A DNA stretch of 64,000 nucleotides from Hydractinia symbiolongicarpus (taxonomy: Eukaryota; Cnidaria; Hydrozoa; Anthoathecata; Hydractiniidae): contig NC_079877.1 of assembly GCF_029227915.1 (NCBI RefSeq), positions 17,406,851 through 17,470,850 on the forward strand, given 5' to 3'. Below the pieces are notes generated by a model, which did no database searches, was not told where the DNA came from, and saw nothing but the letters and a program-made list of their open reading frames with translations. The translations under genes and the position numbers were made by a program. Below are positions 50,291-59,410 of the stretch, piece by piece. Each line of letters begins with the position of its first letter. Positions within the stretch are counted from its first letter, which is position 1.

Positions 50291-50545
50291 CAGTAGTAGT
50301 AGGGGGTCATGATGAGTACAGTGACACTTTTCAACGACCAAACTCCCACTTCAGAGTCCCTCCGCAGCAACCCCTCAAAAAACCTCTGACGTCACAGATT
50401 TTATCATACCTCAAATGAGTAAAAAGTCTGCTGACCTTGTTCACTCATGCATGTCATGATGCTCAATTTGAGTAGAAAGGGGGAATTCCCTACTCAAATT
50501 TTGACCGCTGTTTTCGAGGTTGGAATGTACTTATAATAAAGAGAA
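50291..50545 (+). promoter_or_regulatory. Polinton-like terminal/promoter module, copy A
   Basis: Landmarks in order: AGTAGTAGTA then GGGGGTCA (50302-50309), CTGACGTCACAG (50386-50397, CRE core), AAATGAGTAAAAA (50413-50425), GGGGGAATTCCC (50479-50490), TTTTGACCGC (about 50499-50508), then TTATAATAAAG just before the ATG at 50546. Related modules lie at 52661-52891 and 63813-63995. It could be a terminal repeat, a promoter, or both. Polinton terminal repeats usually start AG and are inverted at the two ends; here all three copies run the same way. Confidence 0.5.
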
Positions 50546-51089
50546 ATGAGTTGGTTCAAGAATGCAATCAGCAATCTTTACAGCACTGTATCAGCGCCGG
50601 TAGCAGCAACTCGCGACGCTCTTGCCGCTCGATTGAAGGACGTGCGAGATACTGTTACTCTTTATTATAATAGGGCAAAGGAACAAATTTCGAGAGGGAA
50701 AACGCTTCACGATGAGGTCGAACAGGAAGACTACTACGATACGGAGGACATATCAGGGGATCGAAAACCTCAAACACATGTTCCCTAGAGAGAAGAACCA
50801 GGCCGCGGACCTTGAAGGAATCCAAGACATTTAGCATATTTTTGACGAAAATGATATCCAAATATTGGAGGATAGGGGTCATGTCAAAACATGGAGAATC
50901 AACAAGAATTTGAACCAACCACTAACGGATGCGATCATGCGAAAAATTACACCATACATAGATATGCGAGTAAACGTCGTGTACAGTTTCAGCTGTGATA
51001 TTCACAAAGGTGGAGGTGGTGTATCTTTATATCGCAAAAGTAAGGGCTCCAGGTCGCTATCAAGCATCGCGGAATCGAAGCATTCATAA
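50546..51089 (+). pseudogene. Polinton-associated N-terminal region upstream of polymerase B, broken
   Basis: Frame 50546-50788 (80 codons, MSWFKNAISNLYSTVSAPVA start) and frame 50865-51089 (74 codons, KTWRINKNLNQPLTDAI and MRVNVVYSFSCDIH) belong to one broken coding region, separated by a frame change near 50790-50860. Cnidarian Polinton-like polymerase genes carry a similar leader before the catalytic part (family recall, not searched here). Text stops near 51095, and the next frame starts well inside the following domain, which suggests a deletion. Function of the leader is unknown. Confidence 0.5.
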
Positions 51090-51140
51090 AAGAATGTGAA
51101 ATGAAGCGATTATAAGATTATAAGCACGCGTGACCCTCTG

Positions 51141-52640
51141 TTGGGATGCGGCCCTATTCCGGATTGGCTGCGAAAAAAGAGGTGCATCTACGCTATGGAT
51201 GGGAAAACGGAACGAACGGACAATTTATGTTTTTGGAGATGTCTTGCCGTACACTACCGTGTAGAGAGAAAGCAGCACGAGAAGCATATCACACAAGAAG
51301 CCCTCGAACTAGCTCGAGAGCACTACAAGAACCCTAAACTAAAGCGTGAGGATGTGCGTCCTACGAAGCTTGTAGATTTCGAGTATATAGCGAGGCACTT
51401 CAGTATCAACATCAGAGTCTTTGGGCCCAAGACAAACTCTGAAAAGGCACCATGGAGACTCATCTACGGCCAGAACCAATACAAAAAAGGTTTAGACACA
51501 ATCAACCTTGGTATGCTGGATGGGCACTGTTTCTACATCAAGGATTTACACGTACTGGCGCAACAGAAATGGGAATGTGAGGTATGCAGTCAACGTTTCA
51601 CAAAAGCTGACCACCTATCGCGGCATAAGAAAAATGAATGCGAGGGGGTCAATACAACAATCATTTACAAAGGGAAGAAGGTGAAACGTATGCCGAGCAA
51701 GTCGGAGAAGGTATTTTATGGTAAAGGTTATAGCTACGCTGCATCTCAATGGATTGAATACATGTCGAAGGAAACTGGAAGACATATCCATCATGCTTTA
51801 TGTGTTCATGGTGGTGAACGTGTTATCCGCGATGACAAGGGAAAGGAGTGGAAAGTAGACGGTTATGAGCCTATCACGAAGACCGTTTACGAGTGCTACG
51901 GGTGTTACTGGCACGGATGCTCCTGCCAATCAGAACCTAATACATACCGGTATGAGCAAACGATGAAGAAGGATAATATGATACGGGAACAGGGATACAA
52001 CCTCATCACAGTGGGAATGTGAAAATCCACCCAAAACCAAAGAATTTAGACCTTATCCTCACTACATCATGTTTGATTTCGAAGCCCTTTTGCTGCCTCT
52101 GAAACAGCGGCAAACAGCAGACCTGATGTATATATCGGAGCATATACCGGTAAGTATCGATATTCACGATAGTCTTAATGGAGATCCAACGTTCATCGTT
52201 AAACAGTTCGTCGAACAGTTGGAAAAGAGTCATACCCTCATCGTGGAAGAAGTCGAGAGAATGTACCCGAAGCCTGAAGATTTCAACATGCTTCCAGCCC
52301 AGAATCAGAAGGCGTGGAACGAGTGGGTAAACCAGGTTGCTGTAATTGGTTTTAACAGCGGCAAGATGACATCAACATGATCAAGCGGTACTTTGTCGAG
52401 CAAATTGCGAAAGACGGTAGCGATAAGATCAATGTAGCGAAGAAAGACAACGACTACATCTCGATATCAAGAATTTCCTCGCTCCTGGCATGAGCTATGA
52501 CAGATAGTCAAGTGTCTGGAATGTAAGCTCGAAAAGCTCGTGTTTCAGTACGAGTGGTTAACAAACTACGACAAGTTGAGCCATGTCGGGCCTGTCGCGC
52601 ACGAACACTTCTACAGTAGTCTTAGTGGGAAAAACACGAG
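51141..52640 (+). pseudogene. Family B DNA polymerase (Polinton pPolB type), N-terminal and exonuclease part only
   Basis: The open frame 51141-52022 (293 codons) has LGCGPIPDWLRKKRCIYAMD, DNLCFWRCLAVHY, MLDGHCFYIKDL, a C2H2 finger (WECEVCSQRFTKADHLSRHK), RHIHHALCVHGGERVI and YECYGCYWHGCSC, the WHGC block seen before the exonuclease in protein-primed Polinton polymerases. A single-base frame change near 52013 leads to 52069-52380, with exonuclease motif I (MFDFEALL) and motif II (VAVIGFNSGK). Another break near 52365 is followed by exonuclease-end text to about 52640. The polymerase palm with its catalytic Asp residues is absent: sequence turns into terminal module B at 52661. It cannot encode a working polymerase. 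Confidence 0.75.
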
Positions 52641-52660
52641 TTTTACAAGCGAGGCTAGCT

Positions 52661-52891
52661 AGTATAGGGGGTCACTAGATACCGCATTTTTCAAAATCGC
52701 GGTCAAACTCTCATAAAAAATGTCATACAGAATTTTGTTTGTGATGTCACAGCTGTTCATCACACTTCATCTCCACAAAATCAGCTAAAATCCGCTGATA
52801 ATCAACGCATGCGCAGCAATGTGACCAACGTTCTGTCCACCCTTCAAGGTTGAATCGAATACGTAAAGAGAAGATAAGTTGATTCAAGAAT
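52661..52891 (+). promoter_or_regulatory. Polinton-like terminal/promoter module, copy B
   Basis: Shares AGTATA then GGGGGTCA (52667-52674), a TTTTTCAAAATCGCGGTCAA stretch, TGATGTCACAG (52742-52752) and ATAATCAACGCATGCGCAG (52798-52816, NRF-1-like core). It ends with TTCAAGAATGC, which matches the coding start at 50546 in copy A, although the ATG reads ATA and the Trp codon reads TGA here. Confidence 0.5.
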
Positions 52892-53290
52892 GCCCCAGAT
52901 CATATCAAAACGCAAGACATGTGCAACTTGATAGTTGGAAATGATCCCTACCAGCTTATGTATGTGCCAGATCATATCAAAACACAGGACATGTGCGACA
53001 GAGTTGTTGAAGAGATTCCTGATATGCTCGAGTTTGTACCATACCGGCTCAAGACACAGGAAATGTGCCATCAAGACACAGGAAATGTGACACAGGAAAT
53101 GTGGAAAAGCTTTCAACAACCACAGCGAGATGTTCTAGTTTATTCTAGATCAATTCAAGACTCAGGACATGTGCAAAAAGGCTGTTGAATGGCATCCCTG
53201 TCTACTAAGGCTTGTACCAAACAATTTCAAAACGCAGGACATGCGTAACAACATGTGCCCCATATGTAGGTGAAATTCCCAACTTGCGCA
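52880..53290 (+). pseudogene. Remnant of a PDxxKTQxMC-repeat protein
   Basis: The frame containing 52919-53188 carries degenerate repeats of about 30-36 residues: PDHIKTQDMCNLIV, VPDHIKTQDMCDRVVEEIPD, VPYRLKTQEMCHQ, then QDSGHVQKGC. Such vPD-KTQeMC repeats occur in mobile-element genes of cnidarians and other animals (recalled, not searched). Function is unknown; a TPR-like helical repeat is conceivable. The frame is joined at its start to a relic of the MSWFKNA coding start of the other gene, so this is a recombinant joint. Stops and frame changes end it near 53290. Confidence 0.5.
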
Positions 53291-53324
53291 GCAATCCTCG
53301 GACCTTGTTGAAATGTATATATAA

Positions 53325-53665
53325 AATGGTACTCTGTTACTGGTGCTCTGTAGAACTGTGCGACAAAGTCAGGTGCCCTATGAGATACAACCCCCCACAG
53401 GTGAGTACAAAACATACGACGAAATCTGGCTTTTTTCACATCAAAAAAACATGACGGCGGCGGTGAGTACATGTATGAAGGCTACTTTTGTGGAAATGCG
53501 TGCTGCTTGGCTTACGTGGAGGAGCGAAATGTGTATGACAGCGCGTATAAAATGTCGCTGTGGTTGTTGAAAATGCGCTACAAAGGAAGGGCCGCCCCAG
53601 ACTGGAGACGCCTGGTCAGATTTTGGGGCGACTTGACGCAAAAGGAATTTTTGGGGTTGGTTTGA
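53325..53665 (+). pseudogene. Cys-rich zinc-binding protein, late-transcription-factor-like (tentative), broken
   Basis: Two or three frames share this region. First MVLCYWCSVELCDKVRCPMR with Cys pairs, then (53471-53665) YEGYFCGNACCLAYVEERNV and PDWRRLVRFWGDLTQKEFLG. A CxxC pair, a later FCxxxCC and a closing helix resemble the FCS/VLTF-2-type zinc proteins of nucleocytoplasmic large DNA viruses and Polintons. The likeness is weak and was not tested. A frame change near 53400-53460 breaks the gene. It is followed 10 nt later by a perfect hairpin at 53676-53703. Confidence 0.4.
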
Positions 53666-53675
53666 AACCAATATG

Positions 53676-53703
53676 ATCTTATAACCCTTCTGGGTTATAA
53701 GAT
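53676..53703 (+). terminator. Palindromic hairpin after the 53325-53665 ORF
   Basis: ATCTTATAACCC and GGGTTATAAGAT are exact inverted copies around TTCT. The first arm starts 10 nt past the stop codon. Confidence 0.6.
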
Positions 53704-53744
53704 AAGAACAAAAAAAAAATAGTACTAATAAATGGGCAACAAAA

Positions 53745-53893
53745 TTTGAGATATTCGAAAATGTAGTAGCTATTATCTTTATAACCGGCGTTGGTATCTC
53801 TCTACCACTTATGGCTTTGGCATTAGTACAAGAATCGTCGAGGGAGATTGAGAATGAACAAGATTTGGAGGATTGTATTCATGCTTTGGAATA
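53745..53893 (+). CDS. Small membrane-protein-like ORF (no clear start)
   Basis: One frame reads AIIFITGVGISLPLMALALV followed by a charged tail (EIENEQDLEDCIHALE) and a stop. It looks like a single membrane segment with an acidic cytosolic end. No ATG precedes it in frame, so it may be a fragment. Not recognised. Confidence 0.3.
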
Positions 53894-53930
53894 GCTAGCC
53901 TAGGGAGTCCCTTGGGTTATAAGATAAATA

Positions 53931-54041
53931 GAATGCAATGACTGTGAACGAGTGCTGGATAATTACGATAAATGCACCTGCGGACGGAGGTTCGTGGTAA
54001 AGGCTAAAATGCTGTGTTGGTACTGCTATCAGAATATATAA
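53931..54041 (+). pseudogene. Short zinc-ribbon-like fragment
   Basis: The frame reads ECNDCERVLDNYDKCTCGRR and, slightly later, MLCWYCYQNI then stop: three CxxC/CxC pairs within 36 residues. There is no in-frame ATG after the preceding stop. It resembles the first part of the broken zinc protein at 53325, so it may come from a local duplication. Confidence 0.35.
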
Positions 54042-54063
54042 CATATAACGGGGGTAGCTGCGT

Positions 54064-54693
54064 ATGTGGGAGGAGAAGCAATCCTCGGACCTTGTTGAAA
54101 ATTCAGTAAAAGAGATGCTAAAATTTGAGAACGAGACTGTTAACCCCAGAAATTTCTACCGTTTTGCTGATACTTTTACTGACATCAACGACATTAACGT
54201 GGACTGTCTAACAGTGTCACAGCCTATTTCTGCCAATGGATGTAAGGATCAAAGGTATATTGTGAGGTATCATACGCGAGACCTCGTAGTACCCTTAAGG
54301 GTAAAGACGCCCCAGATCTGGTCTCTGCATGGAGTTACCCGGTACAATGCCAGTGCTGTACCAGCGATGAGTCTTGATTTGGAAGAGTATCCTGGTTTTA
54401 TCGAAAAGTATCGTCAAATTTGGAACAAAATTGAGGAGTTGATTTCTGAGAAATTGACGACTGAGCCCGTGAAAAAGGAGCGTTACATCTCCGCCAAGCT
54501 CAAATACTACAAGGACGCAATCACGACTAAATTCTATGGTCAAGCAGTACCCTACGATGAACCCTGTCAAGCCAGTGCTATCCTGGCTATATCATCCGTG
54601 TATATGCAGGGTAAAAATTACTACCCTCAGGTACATGTTGTGGAATGTAGGTACAAGGACTTTAAAGTCGAATGGTTGCTGAGTGATGGTTAA
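54064..54693 (+). CDS. Island protein of unknown function, intact 209-codon ORF
   Basis: Intact ORF in a neighbourhood of broken ones. No catalytic motif was recognised. It has an N-terminal acidic/Asn-rich part, a middle IRYHTRDLVVPLRVKTPQIW-like strand-rich block (the window reads IVRYHTRDLVVPLRVKTPQI), a Lys/Glu-rich helix and a closing KNYYPQVHVVECRYKDFKVE strand pair. Layout and size would suit a small DNA-binding or structural virion protein (guess). Residues 5-12 are encoded by sequence repeated exactly at 53291-53313, so its present start may come from a duplication joint. It is followed 7 nt after the stop by the hairpin at 54701-54736. Confidence 0.6.
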   Translation: MWEEKQSSDLVENSVKEMLKFENETVNPRNFYRFADTFTDINDINVDCLTVSQPISANGCKDQRYIVRYHTRDLVVPLRVKTPQIWSLHGVTRYNASAVPAMSLDLEEYPGFIEKYRQIWNKIEELISEKLTTEPVKKERYISAKLKYYKDAITTKFYGQAVPYDEPCQASAILAISSVYMQGKNYYPQVHVVECRYKDFKVEWLLSDG

Positions 54694-54700
54694 AAAACAA

Positions 54701-54736
54701 TATGTTTTGTAGGCCCCACAAGACCTACAAAACATA
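54701..54736 (+). terminator. Palindromic hairpin after the 54064-54693 ORF
   Basis: TATGTTTTGTAGG and CCTACAAAACATA are exact inverted copies around a 10-nt loop. The stem begins 7 nt after the stop codon. Confidence 0.65.
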
Positions 54737-54863
54737 CAAAAATTAAGACTGGGAACAGGTGGAGACTCTATGTACTGCTTGCATACTGCACAGATTGAAG
54801 TTTTTTAAAACCTCCTCCTTACCCTCCTGTCTCCCTTTCGCAACTAGCTGAGCACGTTCTCGT

Positions 54864-54882
54864 TCGTTGATAGATTCAACGA
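54864..54882 (-). terminator. Weak hairpin just downstream of the 54889-55395 minus ORF
   Basis: TCGTTGA-TAGAT-TCAACGA, a seven-pair stem 6 nt beyond the stop of the minus-strand gene. It is shorter than the other hairpins and may be chance. Confidence 0.3.
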
Positions 54883-54888
54883 TCCCTT

Positions 54889-55395
54889 TTACCACTGTTG
54901 TATTTGCTCCTTTAGTAGCATATACCGTTGTTTTTCCTGCATGATCAGGCTGAACTCGTAGTCGCTGATGACTCCATTCTCAATTGCTTTTGAGATTAAT
55001 TCAATTATAGAGTTCAGCTTTGTCTCTGCAAGTAGCCTCATAGTTTCATGTTTCTTAGATTTGACACCAAGCCTCTTTGAGGCGTTACGCAGACCTGCCT
55101 GTCCAGCCCCTACAGCAACAGTAATGCCTCCCATCGTTATACAGAGTGGTGCACCAAGACCTGAGGCTAAAGCTCCTATTCCAACACCTGATGTTATGAT
55201 TGTTACACCTAATAGCCCATGATCACAAAACCTCACCCAGGTTCCGTGCATCTTAAATTTTTTTGCGAGTTTGTTTCTTTCTTTAATTTCGTCTCGTAAA
55301 TACTTTTCAATTTCTCCAATCTTTTCAAGTCTATAATTCTGGCTTTCTTCAGGAGCACTTGGTAAACTCGGATACAACTTCGTTACATCGTTCAC
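54889..55395 (-). CDS. Island membrane protein, intact 168-codon ORF
   Basis: N-terminus MNDVTKLYPSLPSAPEESQN (proline-rich late-domain-like SLPSAP), then a charged helix EKIGEIEKYLRDEIKERNKL. A long Gly/Ala-rich hydrophobic stretch spans about residues 62-102 (IITSGVGIGALASGLGAPL... GGITVAVGAGQAGL), and a C-terminal helix about residues 115-165. Similar helix-glycine-rich-membrane-helix proteins recur in Polinton-like islands of invertebrates (family recall). They could be a virion membrane or penetration protein, but no function is established. The ORF is intact and convergent with the 54064 ORF. Confidence 0.6.
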   Translation of the reverse strand: MNDVTKLYPSLPSAPEESQNYRLEKIGEIEKYLRDEIKERNKLAKKFKMHGTWVRFCDHGLLGVTIITSGVGIGALASGLGAPLCITMGGITVAVGAGQAGLRNASKRLGVKSKKHETMRLLAETKLNSIIELISKAIENGVISDYEFSLIMQEKQRYMLLKEQIQQW

Positions 55396-55539
55396 TTATT
55401 CTATAAGCAAATTCATCGTGATGGCAGTAAACAAAACATTTTTGTTGCGTTGAAATTCATCTGTCAGCATAAATTCGTGGCCCGATAATCCTACTATTTG
55501 CATTTGCATCCTACTATTTGCATATTATTTCATTGCATA

Positions 55540-56741
55540 TTAGACTTTTCTCTTTCCAACATAGGCCACGACAAAAGCAATGGCAGCTACGATTGTCATG
55601 TACAGGTGTGTGGCTGCGTATTCGACAATCTTTGCCGCTACCCTGAGAAAGAACGAGACAACCGTACCAATGATGCCGGTCAATGCAGCACCTTCCTTAC
55701 CTGCCAGGTATTTCAGGAATTTTCCCAATCTTTCCAGCTGCTTTTCCACAAACCGATTTCCTGCAGCACTTCCTCCCGCACCTGTCGCGGCACCTCCGCC
55801 CGTAACTGCAAGCACGATGGTGGAAATCAGTAGACCAACACTCGAGACGATACTCACTATAGTCAGATCCTGCTCTTTGAACAAGATCTTAAGCTTTTGA
55901 AGGAGGGACGTGTCATCCCCAGCGATTTTCATTAGCGTCTCCTTGATGACCTTCAGCTGGCTGTAAATTTCAGAGGATAATAGACCATGTACTTTTGTCG
56001 TGGCCTTTTTTTGATCCTGTAGGTTTTTTAATCTTTTCCCCAACCTTTGCTATTTCCCACTCGAGGTTAGCTTATTGTCCTTTGGTTGCCCCGTCTTTCT
56101 GCGCGTCGAGTTGTTTCACCTTGCCTTCTGCCTTGCGATCTCACTGTTGTATAGGATCATCTTGTTTTCAGTTGCTTCAAATTGCCCCGTATGGTTTAAA
56201 TTTCGAGGTTGAGCCCCCTTCTTTCACGTTCAGTGATACCTTCATCAGTCCCTCCAAACGAAGTTTCTTCGACAAGGCTCTCCGTGTCATCTACTAATTT
56301 CTCGACCTTCTTGACAAAAGTATCCATTTCGATATTATCACCCTTCTCCTCGACCTCCTCCTCGATATCAATAGCATCTTGCATGAGTCGCCTCTGCCTT
56401 ACTACCCTTGTTAGGCGTAGTTATATAGTTGGTAAAACCCAGGCCCCGCACGAGATCTACCTTCAACTTCTTTACTATCACTCCAAGAGCCCGCAACCCG
56501 ACCCTCTCTTTCGTGATAGCTTCCGTAATATCTGTATTGTTGAAAAAAAGACGACCCCCTTCCATTCTAAACTCATCGTAAGGTATCGCATTCCCAGAGG
56601 GATTTCCCAGCTTCTCCCTAAGATGTTTTCTCCTGGGGTTGACCCTGAAGGCCTTGGCGTTGATGAAGTATCTTCAGGTCTGTCATCCAGACGGTCCTCC
56701 TCATGTGTAATATCTGGTTTATATGCTGGGTGCGTCGGCAT
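55540..56741 (-). pseudogene. Island coiled-coil/membrane protein, broken into four frames
   Basis: Consecutive minus frames continue one protein: 56478-56741 (Pro/Asp-rich start, LGRSWEIPLGMRYLTMSLEW), 56368-56565 (NTDITEAITKERVGLRALGV, DLVRGLGFTNY), 56196-56384 (acidic coiled coil, KKVEKLVDDTESLVEETSFG) and 55540-56043. The last carries hydrophobic segments TIVSIVSSVGLLISTIVLAV, a Gly/Ala run, GIIGTVVSFFL and LYMTIVAAIAFVVAYVG. The whole would be near 390 residues. It is divergent with the capsid candidate at 56772, 30 bp away. It recalls recurrent Polinton-associated ORFs of unknown role; a minor virion or membrane component is a guess. At least three frameshifts make it inactive. Confidence 0.55.
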
Positions 56742-56771
56742 CCTTTATTTTTTAAAAAATCAATCTCATAA

Positions 56772-58033
56772 ATGAGTGCCTTTGGAAAAAACTTGGATCC
56801 CTATGCAGGAATGAAACAACTTTTTGGTATCAAAGGGAGAAGGCAGCGCGTTCAGATAAGTAATACCCAATCAACCATCAATCAGAACGAAGACTTATAT
56901 GTAGATATGCCCAACATGAGACAGGACGAGGTCATTTTTCTAGGGAGTATCAAACTATTGTTCGATCTGGAACTCACAAGAACCAAAACTAAACGTACCA
57001 TTGTCAGTAATCTTGGGAAGTCGTTGGTGCGCGACTTCCGTATTACCCTGAACAACAACGAGGTACAAACATATCTGATTTTATTATCTTCGCAGTCTAC
57101 CGGGATCTTTGGCTACCCAAACTTGATCGTGACAATAACCTGATCCTGGAGGGTATCAACCCAAACGATGGTAAAATCCGGGCCCTGCAGGTAAAGGACA
57201 CTGACCCTGTTGGTACCGATGAAGAAAAGGCCATTGTTGCCGCGTATGGTAATACTTTTTGTATACCCCTCAGAAAGATGTTTGAACTCACCAGAGACCT
57301 ACCCTTCTATCAAGCGGGGTTATATGACAGACTTCAGTTTGTGGTTCATTTTGCGTCGCACGGTGACGTCATCAAGGATGGAGGCACGGCAGCTTCAGAA
57401 TCTACGGCAGTCAAGGCAGCGGATACTGCGTACAAGATAACCAATATCAAGTTGGAATTCGACAAATTGAACCATGAGGGCCTCGCGAGCGCCATGATGC
57501 CACGGTATAGTCGTCTGGCGCTCCCGTATGAACAGATCCTACGTTCCAAAGTGGTTACTATGAAGAAACAGGATACCTCATATAATCTTCAAATTAACAC
57601 GCCTGCAAAAAGTTTAAAGGGTGTCTTGCTATCAAAAGTGAAGGCTTATTCTGGTGTCAACGAGGTGTTCTACAACCCCAAGATTGAGAAGATATCCATC
57701 ACAGTCGAGGGGGAGCCTAACGAGTTATACTCTCATGCCATGCTTCCAAAGGATCATCTTAAACAGATCGTGAACCTCTTTGGCAGTCATGACTTTAATG
57801 TCACAATTGGCCAGTTTTTCAATGAACGATACGCCCTGTTTATCGACTTCCAAAGCTCTCCAGACCACACCCTACACGGATCTGGAAGGCTCCTACAACG
57901 CCTGAGTGACAGCATCACGCTGCACATGACGAAAAAGGTCGACGGAACTGGGGATATACGCTGCTATGTATACCTCCTCCAGGATGCCCAGCTGAACATC
58001 TTGGATGGTAGGTTTCATAGCGTTGAATATTAG
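56772..58033 (+). pseudogene. Candidate double-jelly-roll major capsid protein, one frameshift
   Basis: Frame 56772-57143 starts MSAFGKNLDPYAGMKQLFGI. After a frame change near 57080-57110 the protein continues to 57278-58033 (251 codons in that ORF) with PFYQAGLYDRLQFVVHFASH, ITNIKLEFDKLNHEGLASAM, LPYEQILRSKVV, EVFYNPKIEKISITVEGEPN and CYVYLLQDAQLNILDGRF. Size (about 420 residues), beta-rich character, position among ATPase, integrase and polymerase genes, and the FYNPKI...TVEG pattern suit the major capsid protein of Polinton-like elements. Identity rests on overall impression, not a motif; fold prediction would settle it. A hairpin follows at 58042-58072. Confidence 0.55.
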
Positions 58034-58041
58034 TGACCGAA

Positions 58042-58072
58042 ATTTGTGTTTGTCCTAAGGGAAAATACAAAT
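58042..58072 (+). terminator. Palindromic hairpin after the capsid-candidate ORF
   Basis: ATTTGTGTTT pairs with AAATACAAAT (one G-T wobble) around an 11-nt loop. It starts 8 nt beyond the stop codon. Confidence 0.5.
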
Positions 58073-58137
58073 CAATATGGAAGGAACCAAGAGCTGCTCA
58101 ACATATAAACACGTTTTAACCCTAAAAAATTTCAGGA

Positions 58138-58548
58138 TCATGGGGAATTAACCAATGGACAAAAAGTTTTATATGTTGCCTGGATAAAAAGAAACAGCGG
58201 CGTGCCAAAAACAAATGCCCCCACAAAAGGCGGAGGGAACAGTGCAAAGACTGTAAGGGAAGTCAGATTTGCCCCCATGAAAGGGTGAGGGCATATTGCA
58301 AAGACTATGAGGGGAGTCAGATTTGCCCCCATGAAAGGCAGAGGGCTTGCTGCAAGGACTGTAAGGGGAGTCAGTTTTGCCCTCATGAAAGGATAAGATC
58401 CCAGTGCAAAGACTGTAAGGGGAGTCAGATGTGCCCTCATGAAAGGCGGAGAGCCAATTGCAAAGACTGTAAGGGGAGTCAGATTTGCGAACATGAAAGG
58501 CTGAGGTATCGCTGTAAGGATTGTAAGAGGAACAAACACTCAGAATAA
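58138..58548 (+). CDS. Cys-rich repeat protein (CKDCKGSQICPHER repeats), plus-strand copy
   Basis: One open frame runs from about 58138 to the stop at 58548. It holds five or six repeats of roughly 19 residues: C-K-D-C-K-G-S-Q-I/M/F-C-P-H-E-R plus a short basic linker. Each repeat has a CxxC and a CxH pair and should bind one zinc ion. No in-frame ATG was found; an acceptor-like TTTCAG at about 58130-58135 hints that the repeat part is a downstream exon. Such repeats elsewhere precede an HNH-type nuclease (compare 60081-60787 on the minus strand), but here the frame ends in KDCKRNKHSE with no nuclease. It abuts the next start codon without spacing. Confidence 0.65.
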   Translation, partial: SWGINQWTKSFICCLDKKKQRRAKNKCPHKRRREQCKDCKGSQICPHERVRAYCKDYEGSQICPHERQRACCKDCKGSQFCPHERIRSQCKDCKGSQMCPHERRRANCKDCKGSQICEHERLRYRCKDCKRNKHSE

Positions 58549-58947
58549 ATGGCAACCTTGGCAATCATGGCAGGGGGAGCATTGATCAACGCACTTGCGT
58601 TCTCGGGTACCAACTTCCTGTTTAGTAAGCTTTCAGGGCATGGCGAGGCAGAGCGTAAGAGGCACGATAAAGCGATGGAAAAATTACAATCAGCCCAAGC
58701 TCAATGGGTGAAGGATAGACAGACCAAGATCGACTGGTTCAACAAGCAACGGGAAATGCAAATACAGGCTGGGAAGAGCCTTCGGGAGCTTGAAGATGAC
58801 ATTTACAAGTACTACATCGCGTCGAATAGTATGGTTCCAAAATTATCAGATTTCTACACACTGTCCAAACAACAACAAGATGGTGAACTTACCTTCATTA
58901 TTGGCTCCTTGACTCTTCTGGGGTTTGTTGCCTACAACTATTTGTAG
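58549..58947 (+). CDS. Island membrane/coiled-coil protein, intact 132-codon ORF
   Basis: The ATG follows directly after the stop of the Cys-rich repeat ORF. The N-terminal hydrophobic segment is LAIMAGGALINALAFSGTNF (about residues 4-23), the middle a charged helix or coiled coil (EAERKRHDKAMEKLQSAQAQ to REMQIQAGKSLRELEDDI), and the C-terminal hydrophobic segment FIIGSLTLLGFVAYNYL. Two membrane anchors with a helical middle recur in Polinton-like gene sets; the role is unknown (virion structural is a guess). The ORF is intact and its end overlaps the integrase frame by 23 bp. Confidence 0.6.
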   Translation: MATLAIMAGGALINALAFSGTNFLFSKLSGHGEAERKRHDKAMEKLQSAQAQWVKDRQTKIDWFNKQREMQIQAGKSLRELEDDIYKYYIASNSMVPKLSDFYTLSKQQQDGELTFIIGSLTLLGFVAYNYL

Positions 58948-59410
58948 AACGTTTTTGACATGTAATAAACAACTCTTGTGGCTCCGGCATATTCAGGGTC
59001 CAAAAAAGATCGATTATCCCCATTTTACCATTACAACACCCAACGAGATGCACCAATTTGACATCTTGTATATGCCGCATGACAAGCTCTACGGTAGCAC
59101 CTACAAGTACATTCTCACGGGCATTGACGTGGCTTCGAGATACAAGGTGGCGAGGCCCCTACGTACCAAAAAAGCCAACAAGGTCGCGGATATGATCAAG
59201 GACATTTACAAGGCAGGACCCCTTCGATACCCCAAAACCTTCCAGTGCGACAATGGTAGCGAATCCAAATCAGCAGTGACGAAACTGCTAGAGGACAAGG
59301 GTGTGGAGATCAAACGGACCACCACCAAATATCACCATACATATCTTACGGAGGGTCCTAATCGAAGTTTTGTCGCGGAGGAGTTGATGTTGACCCCAGA
59401 GGATGTTTAG
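58925..59410 (+). pseudogene. Polinton-type rve integrase, truncated at both ends
   Basis: Retroviral-type integrase core. Real homology begins near 58980 (HIQGPKKIDYPHFTIT), so the zinc-binding N-terminal domain is missing. The first catalytic Asp is in EMHQFDILYMP (59060-59062), followed by ILTGIDVASRYKVA. The second is in FQCDNGSES (59249-59251), followed by VEIKRTTTKYHHTY. The segment that should carry the catalytic Glu is replaced after 59345 by unrelated text ending in VAEELMLTPEDV, and the chromodomain-like tail is absent. DDE chemistry is therefore lost. Its end overlaps the end of the convergent minus ORF at 59407. Confidence 0.82.

Noticed and set aside
53931-54041. Reading the Cys-pair fragment as a complete small gene
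   Set aside because: No in-frame start codon after the previous stop.
54864-54882. Counting the seven-pair stem as a full member of the hairpin set
   Set aside because: Too short to separate from chance; listed as weak only.
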